From contig DASZHS010000003.1 of the NCBI GenBank assembly GCA_035937595.1, positions 1 to 31,586 on the forward strand: a DNA stretch of 31,586 nucleotides. The letters run 5' to 3'. Positions 8,208 to 16,179 of this stretch are shown one piece after another. Each line of letters starts with the position of its first letter. Position 1 is the first letter of the stretch. Source of the stretch: Palsa-459 sp035937595 (GTDB taxonomy: Bacteria > Actinomycetota > Acidimicrobiia > Acidimicrobiales > RAAP-2). The notes beneath the pieces are model-generated. The model worked only from the letters and a program-made list of their open reading frames with translations. It ran no database searches and was not told the DNA's origin. A program made the position numbers and the translations under genes.

Positions 8208-9350
8208 GTGCCGGTCGAGGGCCGTCGCCGTCCGGCGTGGGCGGAGGTGGACCTCACCGCCCTCGCGCACAACGCGGCCTCGCTCGCGGCGCTGGTCGCA
8301 CCCGCGACGCTGTGCGCCGTCGTCAAGGCCGACGGCTACGGGCACGGCGCCCGCACGGTCGCGCGCGCCCTGCTCGAAGGGGGCGCGAGCACCCTCGGCG
8401 TCGCCCTCGTCGACGAGGGGATCGAGCTGCGCGAGGACGGCGTGACGGCACCGGTCCTCCTGCTCGCCGAGGCGCCGTCGACCGCGCTCCGCGACGCCAT
8501 CGCGGCCCGGCTCACCCTCACGATCGGCTCGGTCCGCGCCGCGCACGACGTCGTCGCGGCCGGCGGGGCGCAGGGACCGCCCGTCCACGTCAAGCTCGAC
8601 ACCGGCATGCACCGACAGGGGGCGGCCCCTGGCGACCTGCCCGCCGTGCTCGCCGTGCTCGCCAGCGGCGGCGTGGCGGTCGGCGGGCTCTGGACGCACC
8701 TCCCCGTCGCGGACGGCGACAGCGAGGAGGCGAGGTCCTTCACGCTCGGCCAGCTCGCCACGTTCGAGGCCGCGCTCGACGCCGTGCGCCACCGGCTCCA
8801 CCGCGACGTCGTGCGCCACGCCGCGAACACCGCGGGCGCCCTGTGGTTCCCCGCGGCGCGCCTCGACCTGGTGCGCGCCGGGCTCGGGGTCTACGGCTGC
8901 TACCCGCACCCCGCGATGGGACGCGTCCTGGAGGACGCCGGCCACCCGCCGCTGCGGCCCGTGCTCTCGGTCAAAGCGCGCGTGGTCGCGGTCCGGGACC
9001 TGCCCGCAGGTGCGCGCCCCAGCTACGGGCGCCGGCGGGCGCTCGCACGCGACGCGAGGGTCGCGACGGTCCCCGTGGGCTACGCGGATGGCTACCCCCG
9101 CGCGATGCTCGACGGCGGCGCCGAGGTGCTGATCCGGGGGCGCCGCCGCCCGCTCGCCGGGGTGGTCACCATGGACCAGCTGCTCGTCGAGTGCGACGAC
9201 GACGTCGAGGTGGGCGACGAGGTGGTGCTGCTCGGCCGCCAGGGGGCCGACGAGGTGAGCGCCGACGAGTGGGCGCGCGCGCTCGGGACCATCAGCTGGG
9301 AGGTGCTCTGCGGGATCAAGCCGCGGATCCCGAAGCTCGCCGTCGAGTGA
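8208..9350 (+). CDS. alr: Alanine racemase
   Basis: This PLP enzyme interconverts L- and D-alanine, supplying D-Ala for peptidoglycan. The 380-residue protein has the PLP lysine in 'CAVVKADGYGHGA' (K40). The second catalytic base, a tyrosine, is in 'ARPSYGRRRAL' (Y273). It also shows 'KLDTGMHRQG', 'VRAGLGVYG', 'VPVGYADGYPR' and 'VTMDQL'. It starts with GTG 4 bases after nnr. The stop is TGA at 9348-9350, inside a GTGA that could also start the next gene. The position beside glmM/glmS fits a cell-wall precursor neighbourhood. Confidence 0.97.
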   Translation: MPVEGRRRPAWAEVDLTALAHNAASLAALVAPATLCAVVKADGYGHGARTVARALLEGGASTLGVALVDEGIELREDGVTAPVLLLAEAPSTALRDAIAARLTLTIGSVRAAHDVVAAGGAQGPPVHVKLDTGMHRQGAAPGDLPAVLAVLASGGVAVGGLWTHLPVADGDSEEARSFTLGQLATFEAALDAVRHRLHRDVVRHAANTAGALWFPAARLDLVRAGLGVYGCYPHPAMGRVLEDAGHPPLRPVLSVKARVVAVRDLPAGARPSYGRRRALARDARVATVPVGYADGYPRAMLDGGAEVLIRGRRRPLAGVVTMDQLLVECDDDVEVGDEVVLLGRQGADEVSADEWARALGTISWEVLCGIKPRIPKLAVE

Positions 9351-9356
9351 CCCCGG

Positions 9357-9362
9357 TAGATT
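9357..9362 (+). promoter_or_regulatory. Candidate leaderless -10 element for the uracil-DNA glycosylase gene
   Basis: TAGATT lies 8 bases before the ATG at 9371, with no ribosome-binding site between. It would allow the repair gene and the tsa genes after it to be transcribed apart from alr. A GTG at 9347 overlapping the alr stop offers a competing, coupled start. Confidence 0.45.
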
Positions 9363-9370
9363 CGCGGCCG

Positions 9371-9937
9371 ATGGGCGCCGACACGCTCGAGGCGCTCGCC
9401 GCGCAGGCCTCGACGTGCACGGCCTGCCGCCTCAGCGAGACGCGAACGACCGTCGTCTTCGGCACCGGCTCGGCCACGAGCGGCCTGCTCGTCGTCGGCG
9501 AGGGGCCCGGGCGCGACGAGGACCTCAAGGGCGAGCCGTTCGTCGGCCGCTCCGGCCAGCTGCTCGACCGGCTCCTGGCAGAAGAGCTCGGGCTCACCCG
9601 TGCGTCCCTGTACATCGCCAACATCGTGAAGTGCCGCCCGCCCGGCAACCGCGACCCCGCTCCCGACGAGGTCGCGGCGTGCGCGCCGTTCCTCGAGGGC
9701 CAGCTCCACGCGCTCGACCCCAAGGTCGTCGTCTCGCTCGGCAACGTGGCCACCCGGGTGCTGCTCGGGACCGACGAGGGGATCTCGTCGCTGCGCGGTC
9801 GGACCCACGCGTGGCGCGGCCGCGTGCTCGTGCCCACGTTCCACCCCGCCTACGCGCTGCGCGGCGGCGGGGCGGTCGTCGCCCAGATGCGCGCGGACCT
9901 CGTCCGCGCGAAGCAGGCGCTGGCCGCGGCGCGATGA
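9371..9937 (+). CDS. Type-4 uracil-DNA glycosylase (Fe-S family)
   Basis: The enzyme removes uracil from DNA, starting base-excision repair. The 188-residue protein has the four cysteines of the [4Fe-4S] cluster: C16 and C19 (CTAC), C88 ('IVKCRPPGNRDP') and C104. The catalytic motif is 'GEGPGRDEDLKGEPFVG', and the second uracil-site motif is 'FHPAYALR'. These define family 4 (UdgA-like), not the Ung family. The ATG at 9371 is preferred. A GTG at 9347 would add eight residues and couple translation to alr. The stop overlaps tsaE as ATGA. Confidence 0.94.
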   Translation: MGADTLEALAAQASTCTACRLSETRTTVVFGTGSATSGLLVVGEGPGRDEDLKGEPFVGRSGQLLDRLLAEELGLTRASLYIANIVKCRPPGNRDPAPDEVAACAPFLEGQLHALDPKVVVSLGNVATRVLLGTDEGISSLRGRTHAWRGRVLVPTFHPAYALRGGGAVVAQMRADLVRAKQALAAAR

Positions 9938-10416
9938 CGCGGGAAGTCACGGTCCGCTGCGACGACGAGGCGGCGACCGCGCGCAGCGCCGCCCGGCTCG
10001 CCCGCCACGCCGCCCCCGGCCAGCTGGTGGTCCTCACGGGGCGGCTCGGCGCGGGCAAGACGACCTTCGTGAAGGCCTACGCCGCCGCCCTCGGCGTGGA
10101 CGTGGCCGTGACCTCCCCGAGCTACACGCTGGTGCACCACTACCGCTGCGCGCCGGGCGCCCCCGTCGAGCTGCTGCTGCACGCCGACCTGTGGCGGCTC
10201 GGCTCGGCGGCCGAGGTCGCCGACCTCACGCTCGACGAGCCACTCGACGACGGCGCGGCCGCGATCGTCGAGTGGGGGGAACGCTTCGAGCTCGCCGCCG
10301 GCCGCGACCACGCCGTCGTCACCATCCACGTCCTCGACGGGACCGCCCGCGCCCTCGACGTCGACCTCACGCACTCCACGCTCCCCGACGCGGTGCTCGA
10401 CGAGCTCGCACAATGA
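9934..10416 (+). CDS. tsaE: tRNA threonylcarbamoyladenosine biosynthesis ATPase TsaE
   Basis: TsaE is the ATPase of the bacterial t6A complex that modifies A37 of ANN-decoding tRNAs, working with TsaB and TsaD. The 160-residue protein has the P-loop 'GRLGAGKTTF' (about 36-45), the switch-like 'VTSPSYTLVHHY', 'LLHADLWRL' and the 'IVEWGER' motif. The ATG overlaps the preceding stop as ATGA, and its own stop overlaps tsaB as ATGA. All three partners lie together here. TsaC, which makes the threonylcarbamoyl-AMP donor, is not in the window. Confidence 0.95.
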   Translation: MTREVTVRCDDEAATARSAARLARHAAPGQLVVLTGRLGAGKTTFVKAYAAALGVDVAVTSPSYTLVHHYRCAPGAPVELLLHADLWRLGSAAEVADLTLDEPLDDGAAAIVEWGERFELAAGRDHAVVTIHVLDGTARALDVDLTHSTLPDAVLDELAQ

Positions 10417-11111
10417 GGCTGGCCGCGATCGAGACCGCGACGGCGGTGACGGCCGTCGCGGTGGGCGATCGCGACGCGGTGTCCGAGGTCCTCGCCGACG
10501 ATCGCCGACGCCACACCGAGGCGCTGGCGCCGTGCCTCGCCGGTCTGCTGGCGGCGCGCGGCTGGGCGCTCGGCGACCTCGACGCCGTCGTCGTCGACGT
10601 CGGGCCGGGGCTGTTCACGGGGCTGCGCGTCGGCGTGGCGACCGCCAAGGGCATCAACGTCGCCACGGGCGTGGGGCTGCTCGGGGTGTCGAGCCTCGAC
10701 GTGCTCGCCCAGGCCGCCTGCGACGCCGGGGTCCGCGGCGCCGTCGTCGCCGTCGTCGACGTGCGCCGCGGGGAGGTGGTCGCCGCCCGGTACCGCTGCG
10801 GGGACCACGCCGCGACCGTCGTCGCCCCCGCGCGGCTCTCGACCCCCCACGAGCTCGCGAGCGCGCTCGGCGGGCTCGGCGAGGCCGTGGTCGCGATCGG
10901 CGACGGGGCGACGCGGCACGCCGCGGTCCTCGACGGGCTCGCCGCGATCCGCGACGACCTCGTGGTGCCGTCGCCGACCGCCGCCCTCCGCCTCGCGCGG
11001 CGCCGCCTCGACGCCGGCGAGGCCGCCGTCGGCCACGACGCCGTGCACCCGTGGTACGCGCGGGAGGCCGACGCCGTCGCGAACTTCGCCGTGCGCACGA
11101 CCTCGTCGTGA
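10413..11111 (+). CDS. tsaB: tRNA threonylcarbamoyladenosine biosynthesis protein TsaB
   Basis: TsaB is an ASKHA-fold paralogue of TsaD and its dimer partner in t6A synthesis. The 232-residue protein opens 'MRLAAIETATAVTAVAV' and has the diagnostic 'VGPGLFTGLRVGVATAKG' segment. Unlike TsaD it lacks the metal-binding HxxxH, as expected for TsaB. The start at 10413 overlaps the tsaE stop, and the end overlaps rimI as GTGA. No irregularity was seen. Confidence 0.94.
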   Translation: MRLAAIETATAVTAVAVGDRDAVSEVLADDRRRHTEALAPCLAGLLAARGWALGDLDAVVVDVGPGLFTGLRVGVATAKGINVATGVGLLGVSSLDVLAQAACDAGVRGAVVAVVDVRRGEVVAARYRCGDHAATVVAPARLSTPHELASALGGLGEAVVAIGDGATRHAAVLDGLAAIRDDLVVPSPTAALRLARRRLDAGEAAVGHDAVHPWYAREADAVANFAVRTTSS

Positions 11112-11605
11112 CGGCGCTGTCGATCTCGCCCCTCGAGCACGGCGACCTCGTCGAGGTGCTCGTCATCGAGCGCGCGCAGTTCGACGACCCCTGGTCGCTC
11201 CAGACCCTCCGCGACGAGCTCGACGACGCCTCGCGCCGCTACACCAAGGCCGTCGTCGACGGGGTGGTGGTCGGCTACCTGGGCCTGATGGTCCTCGACG
11301 CGGAGTCCGAGGCCCACGTGAACACGATCGCGACGGCGCCCACGGCCGAGCGCCGGGGGGTCGCCACGGCGCTCCTCGTCGAGGGGCTCCGCGCCGTCGT
11401 CTCGCTCGGGGTCCGCGACGTCACCTTGGAGGTCGCGTCGCGCAACCTGCGCGCCCAGCACCTCTACACCCGGTTCGGCTTCGCGCCGGTGGGGGTGCGC
11501 CGCGGGTACTACCCGCGCTCGGGGGACGACGCGCTCGTCATGTGGGTGCGCGACGTCGACACGCCCTCCTACGCCGCACGCCTCGCGACCATCGAGGCCG
11601 CGTAG
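11108..11605 (+). CDS. rimI: Ribosomal protein S18-alanine N-acetyltransferase (GNAT family)
   Basis: The 165-residue GNAT protein has the acetyl-CoA-binding stretch 'APTAERRGVATALL' (about 77-90). The closing region 'NLRAQHLYTRFGFAPVGVRR' is followed by G-Y-Y-P, the RimI-type C-terminal pattern. The usual target is the N-terminal alanine of S18, although actinobacterial RimI can be broader. It sits between tsaB and tsaD, a common arrangement. GTG at 11108 overlaps tsaB. Its TAG stop forms the first half of the putative tsaD -10 hexamer. Confidence 0.9.
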   Translation: MTALSISPLEHGDLVEVLVIERAQFDDPWSLQTLRDELDDASRRYTKAVVDGVVVGYLGLMVLDAESEAHVNTIATAPTAERRGVATALLVEGLRAVVSLGVRDVTLEVASRNLRAQHLYTRFGFAPVGVRRGYYPRSGDDALVMWVRDVDTPSYAARLATIEAA

Positions 11606-11608
11606 CCT
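11603..11608 (+). promoter_or_regulatory. Candidate leaderless -10 element for tsaD
   Basis: TAGCCT ends 7 bases before the tsaD GTG at 11616, and its TAG is the rimI stop. Hexamer, spacing and stop overlap are the same as before glmS. No Shine-Dalgarno sequence is visible, which supports leaderless initiation. Confidence 0.5.
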
Positions 11609-11615
11609 CGCGCGG

Positions 11616-12626
11616 GTGCCGCCGCGGGTGATCCTCGGGATCGAGACCAGCTGCGACGAGACCGCGGCCGCGGTCGTCGACGAGGGGTTCACCGTGCGCT
11701 CGAGCGAGGTCGTCTCCTCGATCGCGCTGCACGAGGCGTTCGGCGGCGTCGTGCCCGAGCTCGCCGGCCGCGCCCAGGTCGACGCGATCGGCCCGGTGGT
11801 CGAGGCCGCCCTTCGCGGGGCAGGGTGCGACCCGCACGCGCCCGGGGTCGACGCCGTCGCCGTCACCCAGGGGCCGGGCCTCGTCGGCTCGCTCCTCGTC
11901 GGGGTGTCGGCCGCCAAGGCGCTGTCGATGGCATGGGGCGTGCCGCTCGTCGGGGTGAACCACCTGGAGGGCCACCTCGTGGCCGCGCGCCTCGAGCACG
12001 GCGACCTCCCGCTGCCGGTCGTGACCCTCCTCGTCTCGGGCGGGCACACCCTGCTCGTCGCCGAGCGGGAGCGGGGGCGCTTCGAGCTGCTGGGCGCGAC
12101 GATCGACGACGCGGTCGGCGAGGCCTACGACAAGGTGGCGCGCTACGTCGGGCTCGGCTACCCGGGCGGGCCGGCGATCGACCGCCTCGCCGCCGGCGGC
12201 GACCCCGCCGCGTTCGGGTTCCCCCGCCCGCTGCGCGACGTGGGCCTCGACGTGAGCCTGTCGGGCCTCAAGACCGCGGTCGTCCGCGCCGTTGACGCGG
12301 CGCCGACGGCGGCGGTCGCCGACGTCGCGGCGAGCTTCCAGGCGGCCGTCGTCGACGTGCTCGTCGCCAAGTGCGCCCGCGCCGTCGAGCAGGTCTCGGC
12401 CCGCACGCTCGCGATCGGCGGCGGGGTCGCGGCGAACCGCGCGCTGCGCGCCGCCGTCGTGGAGCTCGCGACGGCGATGGACGTGCGCGGCGCGCTCCCC
12501 TCGCTCGCGTACTGCACGGACAACGCCGCGATGATCGCCGCGGCGGCCTTCCACCGCCTCGACGCCGACGGCCCGAGCCCCCTGTCGATGGGGGCGGACC
12601 CATCGCTCGCCCTGGCCGTCGCGTGA
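11616..12626 (+). CDS. tsaD: tRNA N6-adenosine threonylcarbamoyltransferase TsaD
   Basis: TsaD transfers the threonylcarbamoyl group to A37 of tRNA. The 336-residue protein has 'LGIETSCDETAAAVV' at the start and 'GPGLVGSLLVG'. The glycoprotease signature runs from K101 to L121 with metal-binding H116 and H120 in 'NHLEGHL'. It also has 'VSGGHTLLV', 'DDAVGEAYDKVAR' and the C-terminal metal aspartate in 'YCTDNAAMIA'. One departure is that the usual 'ASRxH' after 'GGVVPEL' reads 'AGRAQ', with Q54 in place of the conserved histidine. It completes tsaE-tsaB-rimI-tsaD and overlaps pdxH as GTGA. Confidence 0.96.
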   Translation: MPPRVILGIETSCDETAAAVVDEGFTVRSSEVVSSIALHEAFGGVVPELAGRAQVDAIGPVVEAALRGAGCDPHAPGVDAVAVTQGPGLVGSLLVGVSAAKALSMAWGVPLVGVNHLEGHLVAARLEHGDLPLPVVTLLVSGGHTLLVAERERGRFELLGATIDDAVGEAYDKVARYVGLGYPGGPAIDRLAAGGDPAAFGFPRPLRDVGLDVSLSGLKTAVVRAVDAAPTAAVADVAASFQAAVVDVLVAKCARAVEQVSARTLAIGGGVAANRALRAAVVELATAMDVRGALPSLAYCTDNAAMIAAAAFHRLDADGPSPLSMGADPSLALAVA

Positions 12627-13219
12627 CGCCGCCCGCCCCCGACGCCCCGGGACCGGACCCGATGGCCGTCTTCGCGCGGTGGCGCGCCGACGCCGAGGGG
12701 ACCCCCGACGCCGACGTGGTCGCGCTCGCGACGGCGAGCACGGACGGACGCCCGAGCGTGCGCCTCGTGCTCCTGCGCGGCGTCACCGAGCTCGGGGTGC
12801 GGTTCTTCACGAACTACGCGTCGCGCAAGGGTCGCGAGCTGGCCGCGAACCCGCGCGCCGCGCTCGCATGGTTCGACGCGTCGCGCCGCCGGCAGGTGCG
12901 CGTCGAGGGGACCGCCGCCGAGCTCGGGGCGGCCGAGTCCGACGCGTACTTCGCGAGCCGCGACCGGGGTCACCAGCTCGGCGCGGTCGCGTCGCAGCAG
13001 TCCACGGTCCTCGCGGACCGCGCCGAGCTCGAGCGCGCCTACGCCGCCGCGGCCGCGCGCTTCGAGGGTCGCGGCGTGGCGCGCCCCGAGCGGTGGGGCG
13101 GGTACCTGCTCACCGCCACCGAGGTGGAGCTGTGGATCCAGCGCGACGATCGCCTCCACGACCGATTCCGCTACCGGCGCAGCGCGTTCGGCTGGTCCGT
13201 CGACCGCCTCGCGCCCTGA
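12623..13219 (+). CDS. pdxH: Pyridoxamine 5'-phosphate oxidase
   Basis: The FMN enzyme oxidises pyridoxine or pyridoxamine phosphate to PLP. The 198-residue protein has the classic FMN and substrate segments 'GRPSVRLVLLRG', 'FFTNYASRKGRELAANP', 'RRRQVRVEGTA' and 'SRDRGHQLGAVAS'. It closes with 'PERWGGYLL' and 'DRLHDRFRYRR...RLAP'. The GTG at 12623 overlaps the tsaD stop. An internal ATG at 12662 is less likely given the coupling. PLP is the cofactor of the alanine racemase encoded upstream, but I would not read more into that. Confidence 0.95.
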   Translation: MTPPAPDAPGPDPMAVFARWRADAEGTPDADVVALATASTDGRPSVRLVLLRGVTELGVRFFTNYASRKGRELAANPRAALAWFDASRRRQVRVEGTAAELGAAESDAYFASRDRGHQLGAVASQQSTVLADRAELERAYAAAAARFEGRGVARPERWGGYLLTATEVELWIQRDDRLHDRFRYRRSAFGWSVDRLAP

Positions 13220-13247
13220 GCCCCCGGGGCCCGCGCATCGCGTCATC

Positions 13248-13253
13248 TACGCT
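13248..13253 (+). promoter_or_regulatory. Candidate -10 element before the RDD gene region
   Basis: TACGCT lies 21 bases before the GTG at 13274, which is itself preceded by a strong GAGGAGGG (13264-13271). This would be a normal leadered promoter. A short GCCCC/GGGGC repeat just upstream (about 13220-13230) could help end the pdxH transcript. Confidence 0.4.
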
Positions 13254-13273
13254 CACACCGTCTGAGGAGGGAC

Positions 13274-13396
13274 GTGTCGAACCAGGGGCCGCTTGCGCCG
13301 TGCCGCGCGCCGAGCGACGGGGTGCCCGGCGCGCGCGGCGCCCCCGCCCCGAGCCCGGCCGGTGCCGCCGGTCGGCGGGCGGCGCGGGTGCGCTGA
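13274..13396 (+). CDS. Short ORF with strong ribosome-binding site, upstream of and out of frame with the RDD gene
   Basis: GTG at 13274 sits 2 bases after GAGGAGGG, by far the best ribosome-binding site near the RDD gene. It opens a 40-codon frame of Ala, Gly, Pro and Arg residues beginning (M)SNQGPLAP. It ends at TGA 13394-13396, just before an RDD-frame GTG at 13398. Two readings are possible. It may be a small leader ORF coupled to the RDD gene. Or it may be the true Pro/Gly-rich cytoplasmic N-terminus of the RDD protein, cut off by a one-base frame change between about 13330 and 13396. RDD proteins of actinobacteria often have such N-termini. I cannot tell which is right. Confidence 0.4.
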   Translation: MSNQGPLAPCRAPSDGVPGARGAPAPSPAGAAGRRAARVR

Positions 13397-13397
13397 G

Positions 13398-13940
13398 GTG
13401 GGGCTGCGCTTCCCGCCGTCGGGGTTCACGGACCGCACCGCGGCGCGCGCGGGCGTCCGCTACGCGAGCTGGCTGCGCCGGTTCGGCGGATGGGCGGTCG
13501 ACACGCTGCTCATCATCACGATCAACTACGTGATCGCGGCGCTCTACACCGTCACGATCGGGGGCATCACCAAGAGCTACGTCTGGACGCTCATCCTGAT
13601 TGCGGTGGTCTCCTCGACCGCCATCGTCTACAACACGCTGTGCCTCGCGAAGCTCGAGGGCCAGACCCCGGGCATGCGGGTCCTCCAGATCCGGTGCACC
13701 CCCATCGGGAACCGCCGGCGGATCTCGATCCCGCAGGCCTTCACGCGGTCGATCGTCGGGGCGCTGTTCACGACCTCGATCACCGTCCAGTTCGTCCGGC
13801 CGTTCCTCGCGGGCTGGGCGGAGGCCGCGCTCGCGGTCCTGACCGTCCTCGCCTGGTTCTGGCCCCTCGTCGACCAGCGCCGCCAGACCTGGTGGGACCA
13901 CCTCGCCGCGACGCTCGTCCTCAGTGACGGGGGGTGGTGA
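13398..13940 (+). CDS. RDD family integral membrane protein
   Basis: From GTG 13398 the protein has 180 residues. Four hydrophobic segments are visible at about 32-52, 61-84, 113-135 and 141-159. The RDD signature appears as 'RRFGGWAVD' before and within the first segment. 'KLEGQTPGMRVLQIR' follows the second segment, and the closing 'DQRRQTWWDHLAATLVL' resembles the family's ending. The function of RDD proteins is mostly unknown, although some act in ion or pH homeostasis. The start is uncertain: a TTG at 13293 is in frame, but the best ribosome-binding site serves another frame. The gene stands alone before groES. Confidence 0.8.
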   Translation: MGLRFPPSGFTDRTAARAGVRYASWLRRFGGWAVDTLLIITINYVIAALYTVTIGGITKSYVWTLILIAVVSSTAIVYNTLCLAKLEGQTPGMRVLQIRCTPIGNRRRISIPQAFTRSIVGALFTTSITVQFVRPFLAGWAEAALAVLTVLAWFWPLVDQRRQTWWDHLAATLVLSDGGW

Positions 13941-14007
13941 GGGGCGGGCCGCCCGGGTCCTTCGACGGCCGCGCCGGGCGGGCCGGCGGCGGCCGGGTGC
14001 GTCGCCG

Positions 14008-14062
14008 TTGGCACTCGGACGGTCCGGCTGCTAACTTGGCAGTCGCACCCAGCGAGTGCCAA
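14008..14062 (+). promoter_or_regulatory. groES-groEL promoter with CIRCE operator (HrcA site) and an extra upstream half-site
   Basis: TTGGCAGTC (14036-14044), 9 bases, then GAGTGCCAA (14054-14062) matches the 9-N9-9 geometry of the CIRCE operator bound by HrcA, with one mismatch between its arms. A further perfect half-site TTGGCACTC lies at 14008-14016. It forms 12-base perfect arms with the downstream half-site (14006-14017 and 14053-14064). A promoter fits inside: -35 TTGGCA (14008-14013), 18 bases, -10 TAACTT (14032-14037). The half-sites thus cover the -35, the end of the -10 and the early transcribed region. Heat-inducible repression of groESL by HrcA is the expected regulation. Confidence 0.85.
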
Positions 14063-14082
14063 CGACGCCAAGGAGACGCTCC

Positions 14083-14379
14083 ATGAAGTTGAACCCTCTC
14101 GACGACCGCATCGTGGTCCGGCCGAACGAGTCCGAGGAGACGACGGCCTCGGGCCTGGTCATCCCCGACACGGCGAAGGAGAAGCCCCAGCAGGGCGAGG
14201 TCCTGGCCGTCGGGCCCGGCCGGCGCGCGGAGAACACCGGCGAGCTCATCCCGCTCGACGTCAAGGTCGGCGACACGGTCGTGTACTCGAAGTACGGCGG
14301 CACCGAGATCACCGTCGACGGCGAGGACCTCTTGATCCTCACGGGCCGCGACGTGCTGGCCACCGTCACCAAGAAGTAG
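14083..14379 (+). CDS. groES: Co-chaperonin GroES
   Basis: GroES caps the GroEL ring during protein folding. The 98-residue protein reads 'MKLNPLDDRIVVRPNESEET', with the mobile-loop region 'TASGLVIPDTAKEKPQQGEV', then 'VGDTVVYSKYGGTEI' and 'GRDVLATVTKK'. The ATG at 14083 follows AAGGAG (14070-14075). The longer open frame upstream runs through the CIRCE operator and is not used. groEL follows after 68 bases on the same message. Confidence 0.98.
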   Translation: MKLNPLDDRIVVRPNESEETTASGLVIPDTAKEKPQQGEVLAVGPGRRAENTGELIPLDVKVGDTVVYSKYGGTEITVDGEDLLILTGRDVLATVTKK

Positions 14380-14401
14380 CGACACACCGCGACTCGACCC
14401 G

Positions 14402-14427
14402 GGCGGGGCTGCCACGGCGGCCCCGCC
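14402..14427 (+). promoter_or_regulatory. GC-rich hairpin between groES and groEL
   Basis: GGCGGGGC (14402-14409) and GCCCCGCC (14420-14427) form an 8-bp perfect stem that can extend inward by three pairs, leaving a small loop. No T-run follows and groEL begins 20 bases later with GGAAGGA. A role in processing, partial attenuation or mRNA stability is more likely than full termination. This is inference. Confidence 0.4.
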
Positions 14428-14447
14428 GGCTCACGTAGGAAGGAACC

Positions 14448-16097
<1,650 letters not shown>

Positions 16098-16117
16098 CTC
16101 GCCGGCCACGAGGCTGT

Positions 16118-16153
16118 CGACGAAGGACCGGGCACCTGCCCGGTCCTTCGTCG
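16118..16153 (+). terminator. Intrinsic terminator-like hairpin after groEL
   Basis: The arms 16118-16134 and 16137-16153 are perfect inverted repeats of 17 bases (CGACGAAGGACCGGGCA on the left), with CC between them. The innermost A-T pair would open to give a 4-base loop. Only a few Ts follow (TCTGG), which is common for terminators in GC-rich actinobacteria. It separates groESL from the NUDIX gene, which starts 26 bases later with its own -10. Confidence 0.85.
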
Positions 16154-16166
16154 TCTGGCCCCTCGG

Positions 16167-16172
16167 TACGCT
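16167..16172 (+). promoter_or_regulatory. Candidate leaderless -10 element for the NUDIX gene
   Basis: TACGCT ends 7 bases before the GTG at 16180. The terminator immediately upstream means this gene needs its own promoter. No ribosome-binding site lies between, so leaderless transcription is the simplest reading. Confidence 0.55.
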
Positions 16173-16179
16173 CTGCTCG

